In this document: positions 35,641 to 44,048 of the stretch, piece after piece
How positions within the stretch are numbered: the first letter of the stretch is position 1
Layout: the number at the start of each line of letters is the position of its first letter
Origin: Holdemania massiliensis AP2
GTDB lineage: Bacteria > Bacillota_I > Bacilli_A > Erysipelotrichales > Erysipelotrichaceae
Reading direction: 5' to 3'
NCBI RefSeq assembly: GCF_000327285.1
Contig: NZ_HE998567.1
Coordinates: 59,136 to 123,135 of the forward strand
DNA: 64,000 bases
Program-made: the position numbers and the translations under genes
Notes under the pieces: generated by a model
The model's database searches: none
Told to the model about the DNA's origin: nothing
The model's input: only the letters and a program-made list of their open reading frames with translations

Positions 35641-36410
35641 TGCGAATTTTATTTATCGGCGATATCGTCGGTTCCCCAGGCAGGCAGATGCTCCAGCAGC
35701 ACCTGCCTGCTTTAAAAACCAAGATCTGTCCGGATCTGACGATCGTCAATGGTGAGAATGCCGCACATGGCAAAGGCATCACGAAAAAGATTTACCATCA
35801 GCTGCTAAGCTGCGGCGCGGATTACATTACGATGGGCAATCATACCTTTTCCAAAAGTGAGCTGAAAATGTTTATTCAGGAGGCCGACCGTTTGATTCGC
35901 CCAGTGAATCTGATACCGATGGAGCTGGGTGAGGGGGTACGGTTTGCCCAGGTTCAGGACAAACGGATCGGCATGGTCAATCTGTGCGGTCAGGTGTTCA
36001 TGGATAATGTCGCGCGCAGCCCGTTTGAATGCATGAGTGAAATTTTTAACCGCCATGCTGCGGATCTGTGGTTCGTGGATTTCCATGCGGAAACGACCGG
36101 GGAGAAGGAAACATTCGCCCAAGTATTCGCTGATCGGTGCGTTATGATTGTCGGCACGCACACGCATGTGCAGACGGCCGATGAACAGCTGATGCGCGGC
36201 TGCGGCTATATCAGCGACGTCGGTATGTGCGGCGCGTTTGACAGCATTCTGGGCCGCGATAAGCGCGAGGTCATTGAGCGTACGCTGTATCAGATCAAGA
36301 CACGCTATACTGTCGCCGAAGGTCCGGCGATGCTGTGCGGCGTTTGGACAGAAATTGATGATTTGACCGGCCGGGCTTCCTTCATCGAGCGGATTCAGAT
36401 CAGACCTTAA
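35640..36410 (+). CDS. ymdB: YmdB-family phosphodiesterase
   Basis: 256-residue TIGR00282 metallophosphoesterase. Metal motifs: FIGDIVGSPGR, TIVNGENAAHG, ITMGNHTFS, VDFHAETTGEK and VGTHTHVQTAD. Bacillus YmdB acts on 2',3'-cyclic nucleotides and controls multicellular behaviour. Directly overlaps rny (TAATG), so coupled. Confidence 0.93.
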   Translation: MRILFIGDIVGSPGRQMLQQHLPALKTKICPDLTIVNGENAAHGKGITKKIYHQLLSCGADYITMGNHTFSKSELKMFIQEADRLIRPVNLIPMELGEGVRFAQVQDKRIGMVNLCGQVFMDNVARSPFECMSEIFNRHAADLWFVDFHAETTGEKETFAQVFADRCVMIVGTHTHVQTADEQLMRGCGYISDVGMCGAFDSILGRDKREVIERTLYQIKTRYTVAEGPAMLCGVWTEIDDLTGRASFIERIQIRP

Positions 36411-36415
36411 CATAA

Positions 36416-36454
36416 ACCCCTTTTTTCTCACATATCCTGTTAGAAGAAAGGGGT
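36416..36454 (+). promoter_or_regulatory. Hairpin sequestering the spoVS ribosome binding site
   Basis: ACCCCTTTTTTCT (36416-36428) pairs with AGAAGAAAGGGGT (36442-36454) over 13 pairs with one G-U. The right arm contains the GAAAGGGG ribosome site of spoVS (ATG 36460), so the stem would block translation until opened. It could also weakly attenuate read-through from ymdB. Confidence 0.65.
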
Positions 36455-36459
36455 ATTTT

Positions 36460-36726
36460 ATGGAAATATTAAAAGTATCAACGAAATCCAACCCGAATTC
36501 GGTAGCGGGCGCGCTGGCCAACTTACTAAAAGAAAACGATCGGGTCGAAGTCGATACGATCGGAGCGGGAGCGATTAATCAGGCGATTAAAGCTGTCGCG
36601 ATCGCCCGCGGCTTTGTGGCGCCGATCGGTTTGGAACTGTTCTGCGTTCCGGCGTTTATGGATATCGTGATCGATGGTCAGCCAAGAACGGCGATAAAAC
36701 TTATTGTTGAAAAAAAGCAACCATGA
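36460..36726 (+). CDS. spoVS: Stage V sporulation protein S
   Basis: 88-residue Alba-like small protein, near-identical in form to Bacillus SpoVS (MEILKVSTKSNPNSVAGALANLL, VDTIGAGAINQAIKAVAIARGFVAPIG). Needed for progress past stage V and septum control in Bacillus. Follows rny-ymdB as in Bacillus. Its ribosome site sits in a hairpin. Confidence 0.95.
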   Translation: MEILKVSTKSNPNSVAGALANLLKENDRVEVDTIGAGAINQAIKAVAIARGFVAPIGLELFCVPAFMDIVIDGQPRTAIKLIVEKKQP

Positions 36727-36732
36727 TATAAT
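36704..36732 (+). promoter_or_regulatory. Promoter of the ferredoxin gene
   Basis: TTGTTG (36704-36709), a 17-base spacer and TATAAT (36727-36732), with TGATATAAT extended -10. It overlaps the spoVS stop. Confidence 0.75.
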
Positions 36733-36757
36733 AGGGAGCATAAAGGAGGATGAAACA

Positions 36758-36931
36758 ATGCCAGCAAAAGTAGATAAAGATACATGCATCGGCTGCGGCG
36801 CATGCGCAGGAGTTTGCCCGGTAGGAGCCATTGCATTACAGGATGATGGAAAAGCGGGTGTTGACGAAGGAACATGCATCGATTGCGGTGCCTGTGTTTC
36901 GACCTGCCCAGTTTCTGCCATTTCGCAGTAA
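36758..36931 (+). CDS. 2[4Fe-4S] ferredoxin
   Basis: 57-residue clostridial-type ferredoxin with two CxxCxxCxxxCP motifs (C10/13/16/20 and C40/43/46/50). Low-potential electron carrier for anaerobic metabolism. TAAAGGAGG precedes ATG 36758. The longer in-frame ORF upstream overlaps spoVS and is not needed. Perhaps serves the adjacent radical-SAM enzyme MiaB (inference). Confidence 0.93.
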   Translation: MPAKVDKDTCIGCGACAGVCPVGAIALQDDGKAGVDEGTCIDCGACVSTCPVSAISQ

Positions 36932-36961
36932 TTCCATCCTGAAATAAGCAGATCAACGGAA

Positions 36962-36987
36962 AGAAGGCGACAAAAAGCCTTCTTTTT
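36962..36987 (+). terminator. Terminator of the ferredoxin gene
   Basis: AGAAGGC pairs with GCCTTCT (about 36962-36983) and then T residues. It overlaps the next promoter. Confidence 0.8.
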
Positions 36988-36995
36988 GATATAAT
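36987..36995 (+). promoter_or_regulatory. Extended -10 promoter of miaB
   Basis: TGATATAAT starts in the T tract of the ferredoxin terminator; the -35 position (GCGACA at 36967-36972) falls inside its stem-loop. Confidence 0.55.
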
Positions 36996-37023
36996 AAAAC
37001 GCGTTATGAAAAAGGAGAGGCCT

Positions 37024-38478
37024 ATGAAAAAAGACTGGAAGCTGCCGTCGCTGAAGGCGGCGCAAATACGGACACCGCAGGAAGCGGCGATTGAGCGTTC
37101 ACTGTTTGCCTTAGATCCGCAGGTGCGCAGTCTGGGCATCGGGCGGCGTTATTTCATTCATACCTATGGCTGCCAGGCTAATGAACGCGATTCGGAAACG
37201 ATCGCGGGGATTCTGGAAGCGATGGGTTTTGTCCCGGCTTTTACAGAAGCCGAAGCGGATTTAATCCTGCTCAATACCTGTGCTGTCCGTAAAAATGCCG
37301 AAGATAAGGTCATCGGGCAGCTGGGGGCGCTGAAGCGCATGAAGCGGGAAAATCCGGATCTGATCTTCGCGGTCTGTGGATGCATGGCCCAGGAAGAAGA
37401 TATTGTCGATCTGATTCTGAAAAAATACCATCAGGTCGATCTGATTTTTGGAACACATAATCTGCACCGGCTTCCGCAGTTATTAATGCATGCGATGATG
37501 AGCCATGAGCGGACGGTGGAAATCTTCTCCAAAGAAGGGGAAGTAATTGAAAACCTGCCGGTTCGCCGCTTTGGCAAGCATAAAGCCTGGGTGAACATCA
37601 TGTATGGCTGCGACAAGTTCTGCACCTACTGCATCGTGCCTTATACCCGCGGCAAGGAACGTTCGCGGGATCCGCAGGATATTTTGGCCGAGGTGCGCGA
37701 ACTGAAAACGCAGGGCTATAAGGAGATTACGCTGCTGGGGCAGAACGTCAACGCCTATGGCAAAGATCGGGCCAGCGGTTACGGTTTTGCGCAGCTGCTG
37801 CGCGATACGGCCGAGATCGGTGTAGATCGGGTGCGCTTTACGACCAGCCACCCGTGGGACTTTACCGATGAGATGATAGAGGTGATCGCCGCTTATGACA
37901 ACATTATGCCTGCGATCCATTTGCCGGTGCAGTCCGGCAGCAGCGAGATGCTTAAGATCATGGGACGCCGTTATACCCGCGAGGAGTATTTAGCCCTGTT
38001 CCATAAGATCAAAGAGCGGATTCCCGGCTGTTCGTTCACTACGGACATCATCGTCGGTTTTCCCAATGAAACCGAGGAACAATTTGAAATGACGCTGAGC
38101 TTGGTTGACGAATGCCGGTATGACGGAGCCTTTACGTTTATTTATTCCCCACGGACAGGGACTCCGGCAGCACGGATGAAGGACAATGTTCCCGCGGAAG
38201 TCAAAAGCCGCCGTCTGCAGCAGCTCAATGAAAAAATTGCGTATTATGCCCATCAGAATAATGAACCGTATCTCGGCCGGATTGTGACCGTGCTGGTCGA
38301 TGGCCCGTCGAAGAAAAATGATCAGGTTTACAGCGGTTACAGTGAAACCAACAAGTTGGTCAACTTTACCGCCGATCATGCGGAGGCGGGGGATCTGGTT
38401 CAGGTTCGGATTACGGAAATTCATTCCTGGTCGCTCAACGGGGAAAAGGTCGAGCAGTCTCAACCTCAAACCGCTTAG
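37024..38478 (+). CDS. miaB: tRNA methylthiotransferase MiaB
   Basis: 484-residue radical-SAM enzyme adding ms2 to i6A37 in tRNA. The N-terminal cluster cysteines sit in YGCQAN, NTCAV and VCGCMA; the radical SAM motif is CDKFCTYC; a TRAM domain ends the protein. ATG 37006 is in frame, but AAAGGAGAGG at 37011-37020 serves ATG 37024. Follows spoVS as in Bacillus, with the ferredoxin inserted. Confidence 0.95.
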   Translation: MKKDWKLPSLKAAQIRTPQEAAIERSLFALDPQVRSLGIGRRYFIHTYGCQANERDSETIAGILEAMGFVPAFTEAEADLILLNTCAVRKNAEDKVIGQLGALKRMKRENPDLIFAVCGCMAQEEDIVDLILKKYHQVDLIFGTHNLHRLPQLLMHAMMSHERTVEIFSKEGEVIENLPVRRFGKHKAWVNIMYGCDKFCTYCIVPYTRGKERSRDPQDILAEVRELKTQGYKEITLLGQNVNAYGKDRASGYGFAQLLRDTAEIGVDRVRFTTSHPWDFTDEMIEVIAAYDNIMPAIHLPVQSGSSEMLKIMGRRYTREEYLALFHKIKERIPGCSFTTDIIVGFPNETEEQFEMTLSLVDECRYDGAFTFIYSPRTGTPAARMKDNVPAEVKSRRLQQLNEKIAYYAHQNNEPYLGRIVTVLVDGPSKKNDQVYSGYSETNKLVNFTADHAEAGDLVQVRITEIHSWSLNGEKVEQSQPQTA

Positions 38479-38489
38479 TTTTAACCTTT

Positions 38490-38530
38490 GCCGCAGTCCG
38501 GCTGCTTAAACCAAGGAACTGCGGCTTTTT
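38490..38530 (+). terminator. Terminator of miaB
   Basis: GCCGCAGTCC (38490-38499) pairs with GGAACTGCGGC (38515-38525), with one bulged A, followed by T residues. Confidence 0.85.
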
Positions 38531-38546
38531 GTTTGCCGGTTTTTCA

Positions 38547-38570
38547 CTTTCACCGGGTAATCGGTGAAAG
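38547..38570. repeat. Perfect 9-base inverted repeat
   Basis: CTTTCACCG (38547-38555) and CGGTGAAAG (38562-38570), 6-base loop; another GTGAAAG follows at 38575. There is no T run, so it looks more like an operator than a terminator. Confidence 0.6.
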
Positions 38571-38606
38571 CAGGGTGAAAGCGAATCAGCGCCAGTGTTA
38601 AAATGA

Positions 38607-38635
38607 TTGAAATTCAAGCGGTGGTATGATATAGT
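38607..38635 (+). promoter_or_regulatory. Promoter in the miaB-rnjB gap
   Basis: TTGAAA (38607-38612), a 17-base spacer and TATAGT (38630-38635), with a TG before it. It is 160 bases from the next start codon and is followed by a hairpin with T residues. Confidence 0.65.
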
Positions 38636-38641
38636 TTACCC

Positions 38642-38725
38642 ACGAAGCCATCCCTGCAAAACTGGATCATCTTACGATTAAACCGGCTTGGACAAGCGCT
38701 TTTCAACGAATTGAAAGCGTTTTTC
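38642..38725 (+). ncRNA. Candidate small RNA of about 85 bases
   Basis: Lies between a good promoter (38607-38635) and a terminator-like hairpin (GCTTTTCAA/TTGAAAGC, 38699-38719, then T run). No ORF of note. It could equally be a leader RNA of the rnjB transcript that is attenuated here. No RNA family recognised. Confidence 0.4.
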
Positions 38726-38740
38726 CTGTGGCTGGCGCAG

Positions 38741-38769
38741 TTGTCAGGAAGCTTTTGGCAGGGTATAAT
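38741..38769 (+). promoter_or_regulatory. Promoter of the RNase J gene
   Basis: TTGTCA (38741-38746), a 17-base spacer and TATAAT (38764-38769), 28 bases upstream of the ATG. Confidence 0.75.
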
Positions 38770-38796
38770 AAAGAAAACATCATAGGAGGAAATTTC

Positions 38797-40464
38797 ATGG
38801 ATCAAGTACGTCTGTTCGCTTTGGGCGGATTGGATGAAGACGGCAAAAACATGTATGTGGTTGAAGTCGGCGAATCCATTTTTGTCATTGAAGCGGGCTT
38901 AAAATATCCGGAATCTACCGATCAGTTAGGGATCGAGCGGATCATTCCGGATTTCAAATATTTAGTTGAAAATCAGCATCGAATTCAGGCGATTTTCATT
39001 TCTCACGGGCATGACGATGTCATGGCGGCGCTGCCGAATCTGCTTCGGCATGTCAAGGCGCCGGTGTATTCCACGCCGTTAACTGCGATGCTGATCGAAG
39101 AGATGCTGAAAAAGGAAGGCCTGCGCGATATCCGCGTGCATCGCGTTAAGCGCAATTCAAGTTTTAAAATTGCCGGAATTGCGGTTCGGACTTTTGGCAT
39201 GACGCAGTCGATTGCGGATGGCTTTGGCCTGGCGATTGAAACGCCGCAGGGTTCGATTGTGTATACCAGCGAGTACATTGTAGATTATGATATTCATAAC
39301 GATGCTTTTTCCTGCGACATCACGGCTTTGGCGGAAATTGGCAAGCGCGGCGTTCTGGCTCTGATGACCGAATCGGTCGGAGCCGACCGCGAAGGACATT
39401 CAGCTCCGCATCATCGGATTACCGAATTTGTCGAGCCGGCCTTCGAGGATGCCGAGGGGCGCATTCTGATTACGACCTATCATCAGAATTTATACCGCAT
39501 TATTGAAATTATCGAACTGGCGAATAAATACAACCGCAAGGTGATCTTCTATGATGACGATTTGCGGGCGATTTTAAAAGCGGTTGAAAAGATGGGGTAT
39601 TACCGGATGCCGATTGGTTTGGAAATCCCCAAAGCCAAGTTTACCAATGACTTAAAGGATGTCGTGGTGATCGTATCCGGCTCCGGCGATCATGTGTTCA
39701 GACGGATGCATAAGGTGGCTCTGGGTGAAGATGCTATGCTGCGGCTGAACAGTCAGGATACGGTGGTCATCGCCTCCCCGGTTGTGCCGGGAACCGAACG
39801 CGAAGCGACGAACATGGAAAATGAGCTGTATAAGGAAAATGTCCGGGTGGTGACGCTGGATCGGCGCAAGGTGTATTCAATGCACGCTTCGATTGAAGAT
39901 CTGAAGATGATGCTGTATCTGTTTAAGCCGACGTACTACATGCCGATCAAAGGCGAATACCGCCAGCTGGTTTCCAATGCCAACATCGCTTTGAACATGG
40001 GCTATCACGCGGATAAGATTCTTGTTCTGGACAATGGTCAGATTGCCAAGTTTGAAAATGGAATTTTAAAATCGACAGCGGATCAGCTGACGCTGGAGGA
40101 TGTTCTGATCGACGGCAATGAAAATCTGGATGTCAGCGGCATGGTGCTGCGGGATCGGGAAATTTTATCCACCGACGGCGCGATTATCGTCGGAATCGTC
40201 GTCAACCACAAGACCAAGGAAGTCATCGGCGGACCGGATGTCCAAAGCCGCGGCGTGATCTATCTGAAAGACGCGGATCACATCGTCAAGGAAATCGGCA
40301 ATATTATTGAAAAAACCGTTGAGGATGCCGTCAAGGAAAAACGTTACGAAAATATGGCCGTGCGGATGGAAGCGAAAGACAGGATCGTAAAATATGTCTT
40401 GAAGGAAACCGGCAAGCGGCCGATGATTTTGCCGGCGATTGTCGAAATCAATGTCACGGAATAG
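38797..40464 (+). CDS. rnjB: RNase J2-like protein with eroded active site
   Basis: 555 residues with the RNase J layout: metallo-beta-lactamase, beta-CASP and C-terminal domains. The metal-binding motifs are degenerate. The HxHxDH box reads HGHDDV (H70, H72, D74, V75); the usual N-H-S-I-P-D is TQSIAD (Q137); TGD is TSE; the SGH loop is missing (MHASIED); the final IHGEYR is IKGEYR (K385). Bacillus RNase J2 is a weak-activity partner of J1 and its gene also lies upstream of spoIIIE, so a non-catalytic J1 partner is the likely role. Start ATG 38797 after AGGAGG. Confidence 0.88.
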   Translation: MDQVRLFALGGLDEDGKNMYVVEVGESIFVIEAGLKYPESTDQLGIERIIPDFKYLVENQHRIQAIFISHGHDDVMAALPNLLRHVKAPVYSTPLTAMLIEEMLKKEGLRDIRVHRVKRNSSFKIAGIAVRTFGMTQSIADGFGLAIETPQGSIVYTSEYIVDYDIHNDAFSCDITALAEIGKRGVLALMTESVGADREGHSAPHHRITEFVEPAFEDAEGRILITTYHQNLYRIIEIIELANKYNRKVIFYDDDLRAILKAVEKMGYYRMPIGLEIPKAKFTNDLKDVVVIVSGSGDHVFRRMHKVALGEDAMLRLNSQDTVVIASPVVPGTEREATNMENELYKENVRVVTLDRRKVYSMHASIEDLKMMLYLFKPTYYMPIKGEYRQLVSNANIALNMGYHADKILVLDNGQIAKFENGILKSTADQLTLEDVLIDGNENLDVSGMVLRDREILSTDGAIIVGIVVNHKTKEVIGGPDVQSRGVIYLKDADHIVKEIGNIIEKTVEDAVKEKRYENMAVRMEAKDRIVKYVLKETGKRPMILPAIVEINVTE

Positions 40465-40477
40465 GAGATGATGATCC

Positions 40478-41179
40478 GTGGCGAAAACGAAGCAGAAGAA
40501 GAAAAAAAACAATGCCAAAAGTACCGTGGATTCGGAAATCCTGCGCTATGTGATTGCACTGGCGGCGATCACTGTGACGTTGATCGCAGCGCTGCAGTTG
40601 GGGATCGTCGGTCAATTTCTGACAACGATTACACGGTATTTGTTTGGAACGTATTACGGAGTCGTCTACGGGATGTGTTTACTCGGGGGGCTGGCTGTCT
40701 TGTTCGGACAGAGGTTTCCCGTTTTCTCCGTTAAGACGCTGATTGCGATCGCCGCCGTCTTCATCGCGATGATTTTGTGGTCGGCGATTCCGCAGGATCC
40801 CCAACTGAGCGGATTTCGTGTGTTCAGTGATTATCTTTCGCATACCGGCGAACATTTCAGCTCGCCGACAACCGTCGCTGCCCAGGGCGGAGTTTTAGGC
40901 GCCCTGCTGTACTCGCTCAGCTCACTGCTGTTTGCGCGGACCGGAACGGTTCTGGTGATTTTTGCGCTGCTGGCTTTAGCGGCGCTGTTGATGATCAAGA
41001 CGGAAGTTTATGTGTCGATGTGGCATTCGATTACCGGCGCGCTGCATCATGAAAAAAAGCCGAAGACAAAGCGTTCCCCGCGGCCGATGGAAATCGAAGA
41101 GCTGGAAGAATCCGGCGAAAGCCGCAGGGTGATCGGAAGTGTGGAACTGGGAAAAAAGAAAAAAAATCAATTTTCTTAA
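40478..41179 (+). CDS. ftsK: FtsK/SpoIIIE DNA translocase, N-terminal part (frameshifted)
   Basis: Membrane-anchor half of the DNA translocase that clears chromosomes from the septum. 233 residues: a basic start, four to five membrane helices (about 22-180), then the linker. The frame ends at 41179, ten bases or so past an A run. The -1 frame continues directly into the motor part. Start is GTG 40478 with AGGAG upstream. Whether the break is real, programmed or a base-calling error cannot be settled here. Confidence 0.88.
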   Translation: MAKTKQKKKKNNAKSTVDSEILRYVIALAAITVTLIAALQLGIVGQFLTTITRYLFGTYYGVVYGMCLLGGLAVLFGQRFPVFSVKTLIAIAAVFIAMILWSAIPQDPQLSGFRVFSDYLSHTGEHFSSPTTVAAQGGVLGALLYSLSSLLFARTGTVLVIFALLALAALLMIKTEVYVSMWHSITGALHHEKKPKTKRSPRPMEIEELEESGESRRVIGSVELGKKKKNQFS

Positions 41180-41220
41180 CGCCCGATGATGAACCGGCCG
41201 AAGCGGAACTGTCCGCTTCG
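41152..41220 (+). other. Possible frameshift site in ftsK
   Basis: Heptamer A-AAA-AAG (41152-41158) in the zero frame matches the dnaX slippery site. It is followed by an eight-A run (41159-41166) and, 40 bases after the heptamer, a perfect 9-pair hairpin CGAAGCGGA/TCCGCTTCG (41199-41220, loop ACTG). The distance is longer than usual for a stimulatory stem. Confidence 0.45.
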
Positions 41221-42771
41221 CCGATCGTCAAAAAAGAAAAGAAAAAAGAGGAAAAAGAGAAACCTGCGCCGCTGCAGGAGGAACTGCCGAAGGTGGTTTC
41301 CATCGGCAGCGGGGCCGGGGCGGTAGGCTATACGCTGCCGGCATTGACGATGCTGGATGAAATGCAGGCGAAATCGCGTTCGGTACTGAATCAGAACGCC
41401 GCTTCGATCAAGGGCAAGAAACTGATCGAGGTCTTGGGCAATTTCGGCATCAATGCGCAGCTGGTCGCCACGCATATCGGACCGGCGGTCACCAAGTTTG
41501 AAATCCGGCCGGATTCGAATGTGAAAGTATCGAAGATCAACGCGATTTCCGATAACCTGAAAATGGAGCTGGCGGCTAGGGATATCCGGATTGAAGCGCC
41601 GATTCCCGGACGCAATGCGGTCGGGATCGAAATTCCGAACGTGGAAACGACGCCGGTGAAGATGCTGGAGCTGATGCGCCAGCTGCCGGAAGATAAGAAA
41701 GACAAAAAGCTGCTTTTGGCGCTGGGTAAGGATCTGATGGGCAAAGGGATTTTCTGTCAGCTGGACAAGATGCCCCATCTGCTGATCGCCGGGGCCACCG
41801 GCAGCGGCAAGTCGGTCTGCATGAATACGATTATCACTTCGCTGCTGCTGCGGACTTCGCCGGATGAAGTGAAGCTGCTTTTAGTTGATCCGAAGAAAGT
41901 CGAGTTTACGCCTTACCGTGAAATTCCGCATTTGATCGGTCCGGTGATTTCGGATGGAGCCGAAGCGGCACGGGCCTTGAAAGTCATCGTCATGATGATG
42001 GAGAACCGCTATGAGGTCTTCGCTCAGGTCGGCGTGCGCAACATTGCCGGCTACAATGAAAAACTGGCGAAAGAGCCGCAGCCGAATCTGCAGCCCATGC
42101 CGTATATTGTTGTGATTATCGACGAGCTGGCCGATTTGATGGCTGTCGCCGGCAAGGAAGTGGAAATGAGCATTCAGCGGATTACCCAGCTGGCGCGGGC
42201 GGCTGGAATTCATTTGATCGTCGCCACTCAGCGGCCTTCCACGGATGTCATTACCGGAATTATCAAGGCCAATATTCCAAGCCGGATTGCCTTTTCCGTT
42301 TCCAGCGGCATCGATTCGCGGACCATTTTGGATCATGTCGGGGCGGAACGCCTGCTGGGCAACGGCGATATGCTCTATTTCCCGATTGGCGAACCCAGTC
42401 CGGTGCGTCTGCAGGGCGTTTATGTTACCGATGATGAAGTCAAGCGCATTACCGATTTTGTTTCCGCGCAGATGAAGCCGCGCTATGAGGACGCCTTCAT
42501 CCGTTTGGAAGGTGTGGACAACAATGAAAGTACGGCAGTGATGTCCGCTCAGGATGATCCGCTGTATGAAGAAGTTCGGGAATATGTCATTGAAACGCAG
42601 AAGGCGTCGACCTCACTTCTGCAAAGAAGGTTCGGAATTGGATATAATCGCGCGGCCAGACTGATTGACGTTCTGGAAGAACGCGGCATCATTGGTCCGG
42701 TGCAGGGCTCCAAACCAAGGGATGTTTACATCAAAAAGAACGAAATCCCGGACGACGAAGAAGAAAATTAA
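41161..42771 (+). CDS. ftsK: FtsK/SpoIIIE DNA translocase, motor part (frame -1)
   Basis: About 536 residues reading KKSIFLTPDDEP and an acidic/lysine linker, then the alpha/beta RecA-like motor: Walker A GATGSGKS, Walker B IDELADLM, and the gamma winged-helix domain (YVIETQKASTSLLQRRFGIGYNRAARLID). Separate initiation is possible at GTG 41293, 11 bases after an AGGAGG (41276-41281). Otherwise it needs -1 frameshifting from the N-terminal part. Confidence 0.9.
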   Translation, partial: KKSIFLTPDDEPAEAELSASPIVKKEKKKEEKEKPAPLQEELPKVVSIGSGAGAVGYTLPALTMLDEMQAKSRSVLNQNAASIKGKKLIEVLGNFGINAQLVATHIGPAVTKFEIRPDSNVKVSKINAISDNLKMELAARDIRIEAPIPGRNAVGIEIPNVETTPVKMLELMRQLPEDKKDKKLLLALGKDLMGKGIFCQLDKMPHLLIAGATGSGKSVCMNTIITSLLLRTSPDEVKLLLVDPKKVEFTPYREIPHLIGPVISDGAEAARALKVIVMMMENRYEVFAQVGVRNIAGYNEKLAKEPQPNLQPMPYIVVIIDELADLMAVAGKEVEMSIQRITQLARAAGIHLIVATQRPSTDVITGIIKANIPSRIAFSVSSGIDSRTILDHVGAERLLGNGDMLYFPIGEPSPVRLQGVYVTDDEVKRITDFVSAQMKPRYEDAFIRLEGVDNNESTAVMSAQDDPLYEEVREYVIETQKASTSLLQRRFGIGYNRAARLIDVLEERGIIGPVQGSKPRDVYIKKNEIPDDEEEN

Positions 42772-42785
42772 AAAATCACATGTGA

Positions 42786-42826
42786 AACCGGAATGAATCA
42801 TTTTCTGAATCAATCCGGTTTTTTTC
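42786..42826 (+). terminator. Terminator of ftsK
   Basis: AACCGGA (42786-42792) pairs with TCCGGTT (42814-42820), followed by T residues. Confidence 0.85.
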
Positions 42827-42866
42827 TTGATTTGATCGAATTGTCTGAAGAAAACGGCCGGTTAAG

Positions 42867-42896
42867 TTGACAAATGGCATTTTAAAAGTCTAATAT
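42867..42896 (+). promoter_or_regulatory. Promoter of the BMP lipoprotein gene
   Basis: Consensus TTGACA (42867-42872), an 18-base spacer and TAATAT (42891-42896). Confidence 0.65.
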
Positions 42897-42940
42897 TATA
42901 TTGTAAGCATAGCTTGCATAAAGCAATGGAGGGAAAGAAA

Positions 42941-44008
42941 ATGAAAAAATTGCTGACCTTTGCTTTAGCGCTGCTGATGGTTGCCGGCTGTTCCAACAAT
43001 GGTGGAACAACAACGACGCCAACACCAGATGCTGACGCAAACAATGAAGGTGGAAACACTGGCTGCACCATTACCATCGGATTAGTAACAGATTTAGGCG
43101 GTATCGATGACAAGTCCTTTAACCAAGGCACATGGGAAGGCGTAGTTCAATTCGCTGAAGATAATAACATGGGCGAAGAATGCTACGGCTACCTGCAGTC
43201 TTCCGCCGATGCGGATTACATCCCGAACCTGAGCACTTTTGCTGACCAGAAGAAAGATCTGATCGAAGCTCCGGGCTTCCTGTTTGAAGATGCGATGAAG
43301 GAAGTCGCTGATCTGTATCCGGATCAGAAGTTTGTTATCATTGATACGGAAGTTGACAAACCGAATGTTGCTTCGGCCATCTTCAAAGAGCAGCAGCCTT
43401 CTTACCTGGTAGGCGTTGCGGCAGCGATGAAAGCCAAAGAAGCGGGCATGACGAAAGTTGGATTTATCGGCGGTGTTGAAAACCCGATTATCGAGCGTTT
43501 TGAAGCAGGCTACAAGCAGGGCGTTGCCAGCGTTGATCCAAGCATTGAAGTGCTGAGCGACTATGCGAATGCCTTTGATGATCCAGGCAAAGGCTCGACA
43601 TTGGCTCAGAAGCAGTACAATGACGGCGCTTACGTTATTTTCCATGCAGCCGGTGCAACAGGCAACGGTCTGATCAAAGAAGCGAAGGACCGCCGCGAAG
43701 CCGGTGAAGACGTTTGGGCAATCGGTGTTGACTCTGACCAGTATGACGCCGGTCTGATGTCCGACGGCACTTCCGCAGTTCTGACTTCCGCATTGAAGCG
43801 CGTTGATACCGCGGCTTACTATTTCGCAGATCAGGTTAAAAACGGTACGTTCCAGGGCGGAACGATGGTCTTTGACGCCAGCAATGACGGCATCGGCTTC
43901 CCGAAGGAAAATCCAAATCTGTCTGATGAAATCGTTAAGGCGATGGAAGACGCTTTAGCGAAAATCAAGTCCGGCGAAATCGTCGTTGACGAAGCGCTGC
44001 AGAAATAA
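42941..44008 (+). CDS. BMP-family nucleoside-binding lipoprotein
   Basis: 355 residues. The signal peptide MKKLLTFALALLMVAGC ends in a lipobox (VAGC), followed by an S/T/N/G-rich linker. The core has IGLVTDLGGIDDKSFNQGTWEGV and GVENPIIERFEAGYKQGV, typical of Bmp/TmpC/Med substrate-binding proteins for purine nucleosides. GGAGGG serves ATG 42941. Its ABC partners (46834-50407) lie after an inserted two-gene block; elsewhere they are adjacent. The lipoprotein has its own terminator, allowing high separate expression. Confidence 0.92.
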   Translation: MKKLLTFALALLMVAGCSNNGGTTTTPTPDADANNEGGNTGCTITIGLVTDLGGIDDKSFNQGTWEGVVQFAEDNNMGEECYGYLQSSADADYIPNLSTFADQKKDLIEAPGFLFEDAMKEVADLYPDQKFVIIDTEVDKPNVASAIFKEQQPSYLVGVAAAMKAKEAGMTKVGFIGGVENPIIERFEAGYKQGVASVDPSIEVLSDYANAFDDPGKGSTLAQKQYNDGAYVIFHAAGATGNGLIKEAKDRREAGEDVWAIGVDSDQYDAGLMSDGTSAVLTSALKRVDTAAYYFADQVKNGTFQGGTMVFDASNDGIGFPKENPNLSDEIVKAMEDALAKIKSGEIVVDEALQK

Positions 44009-44021
44009 GCAGGATACGGAA

Positions 44022-44048
44022 AAGGAGAGCGCAGGCTCTCCTTTTTTT
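44022..44048 (+). terminator. Terminator of the BMP gene
   Basis: AAGGAGAGC (44022-44030) pairs perfectly with GCTCTCCTT (44034-44042), then T residues. Confidence 0.9.
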
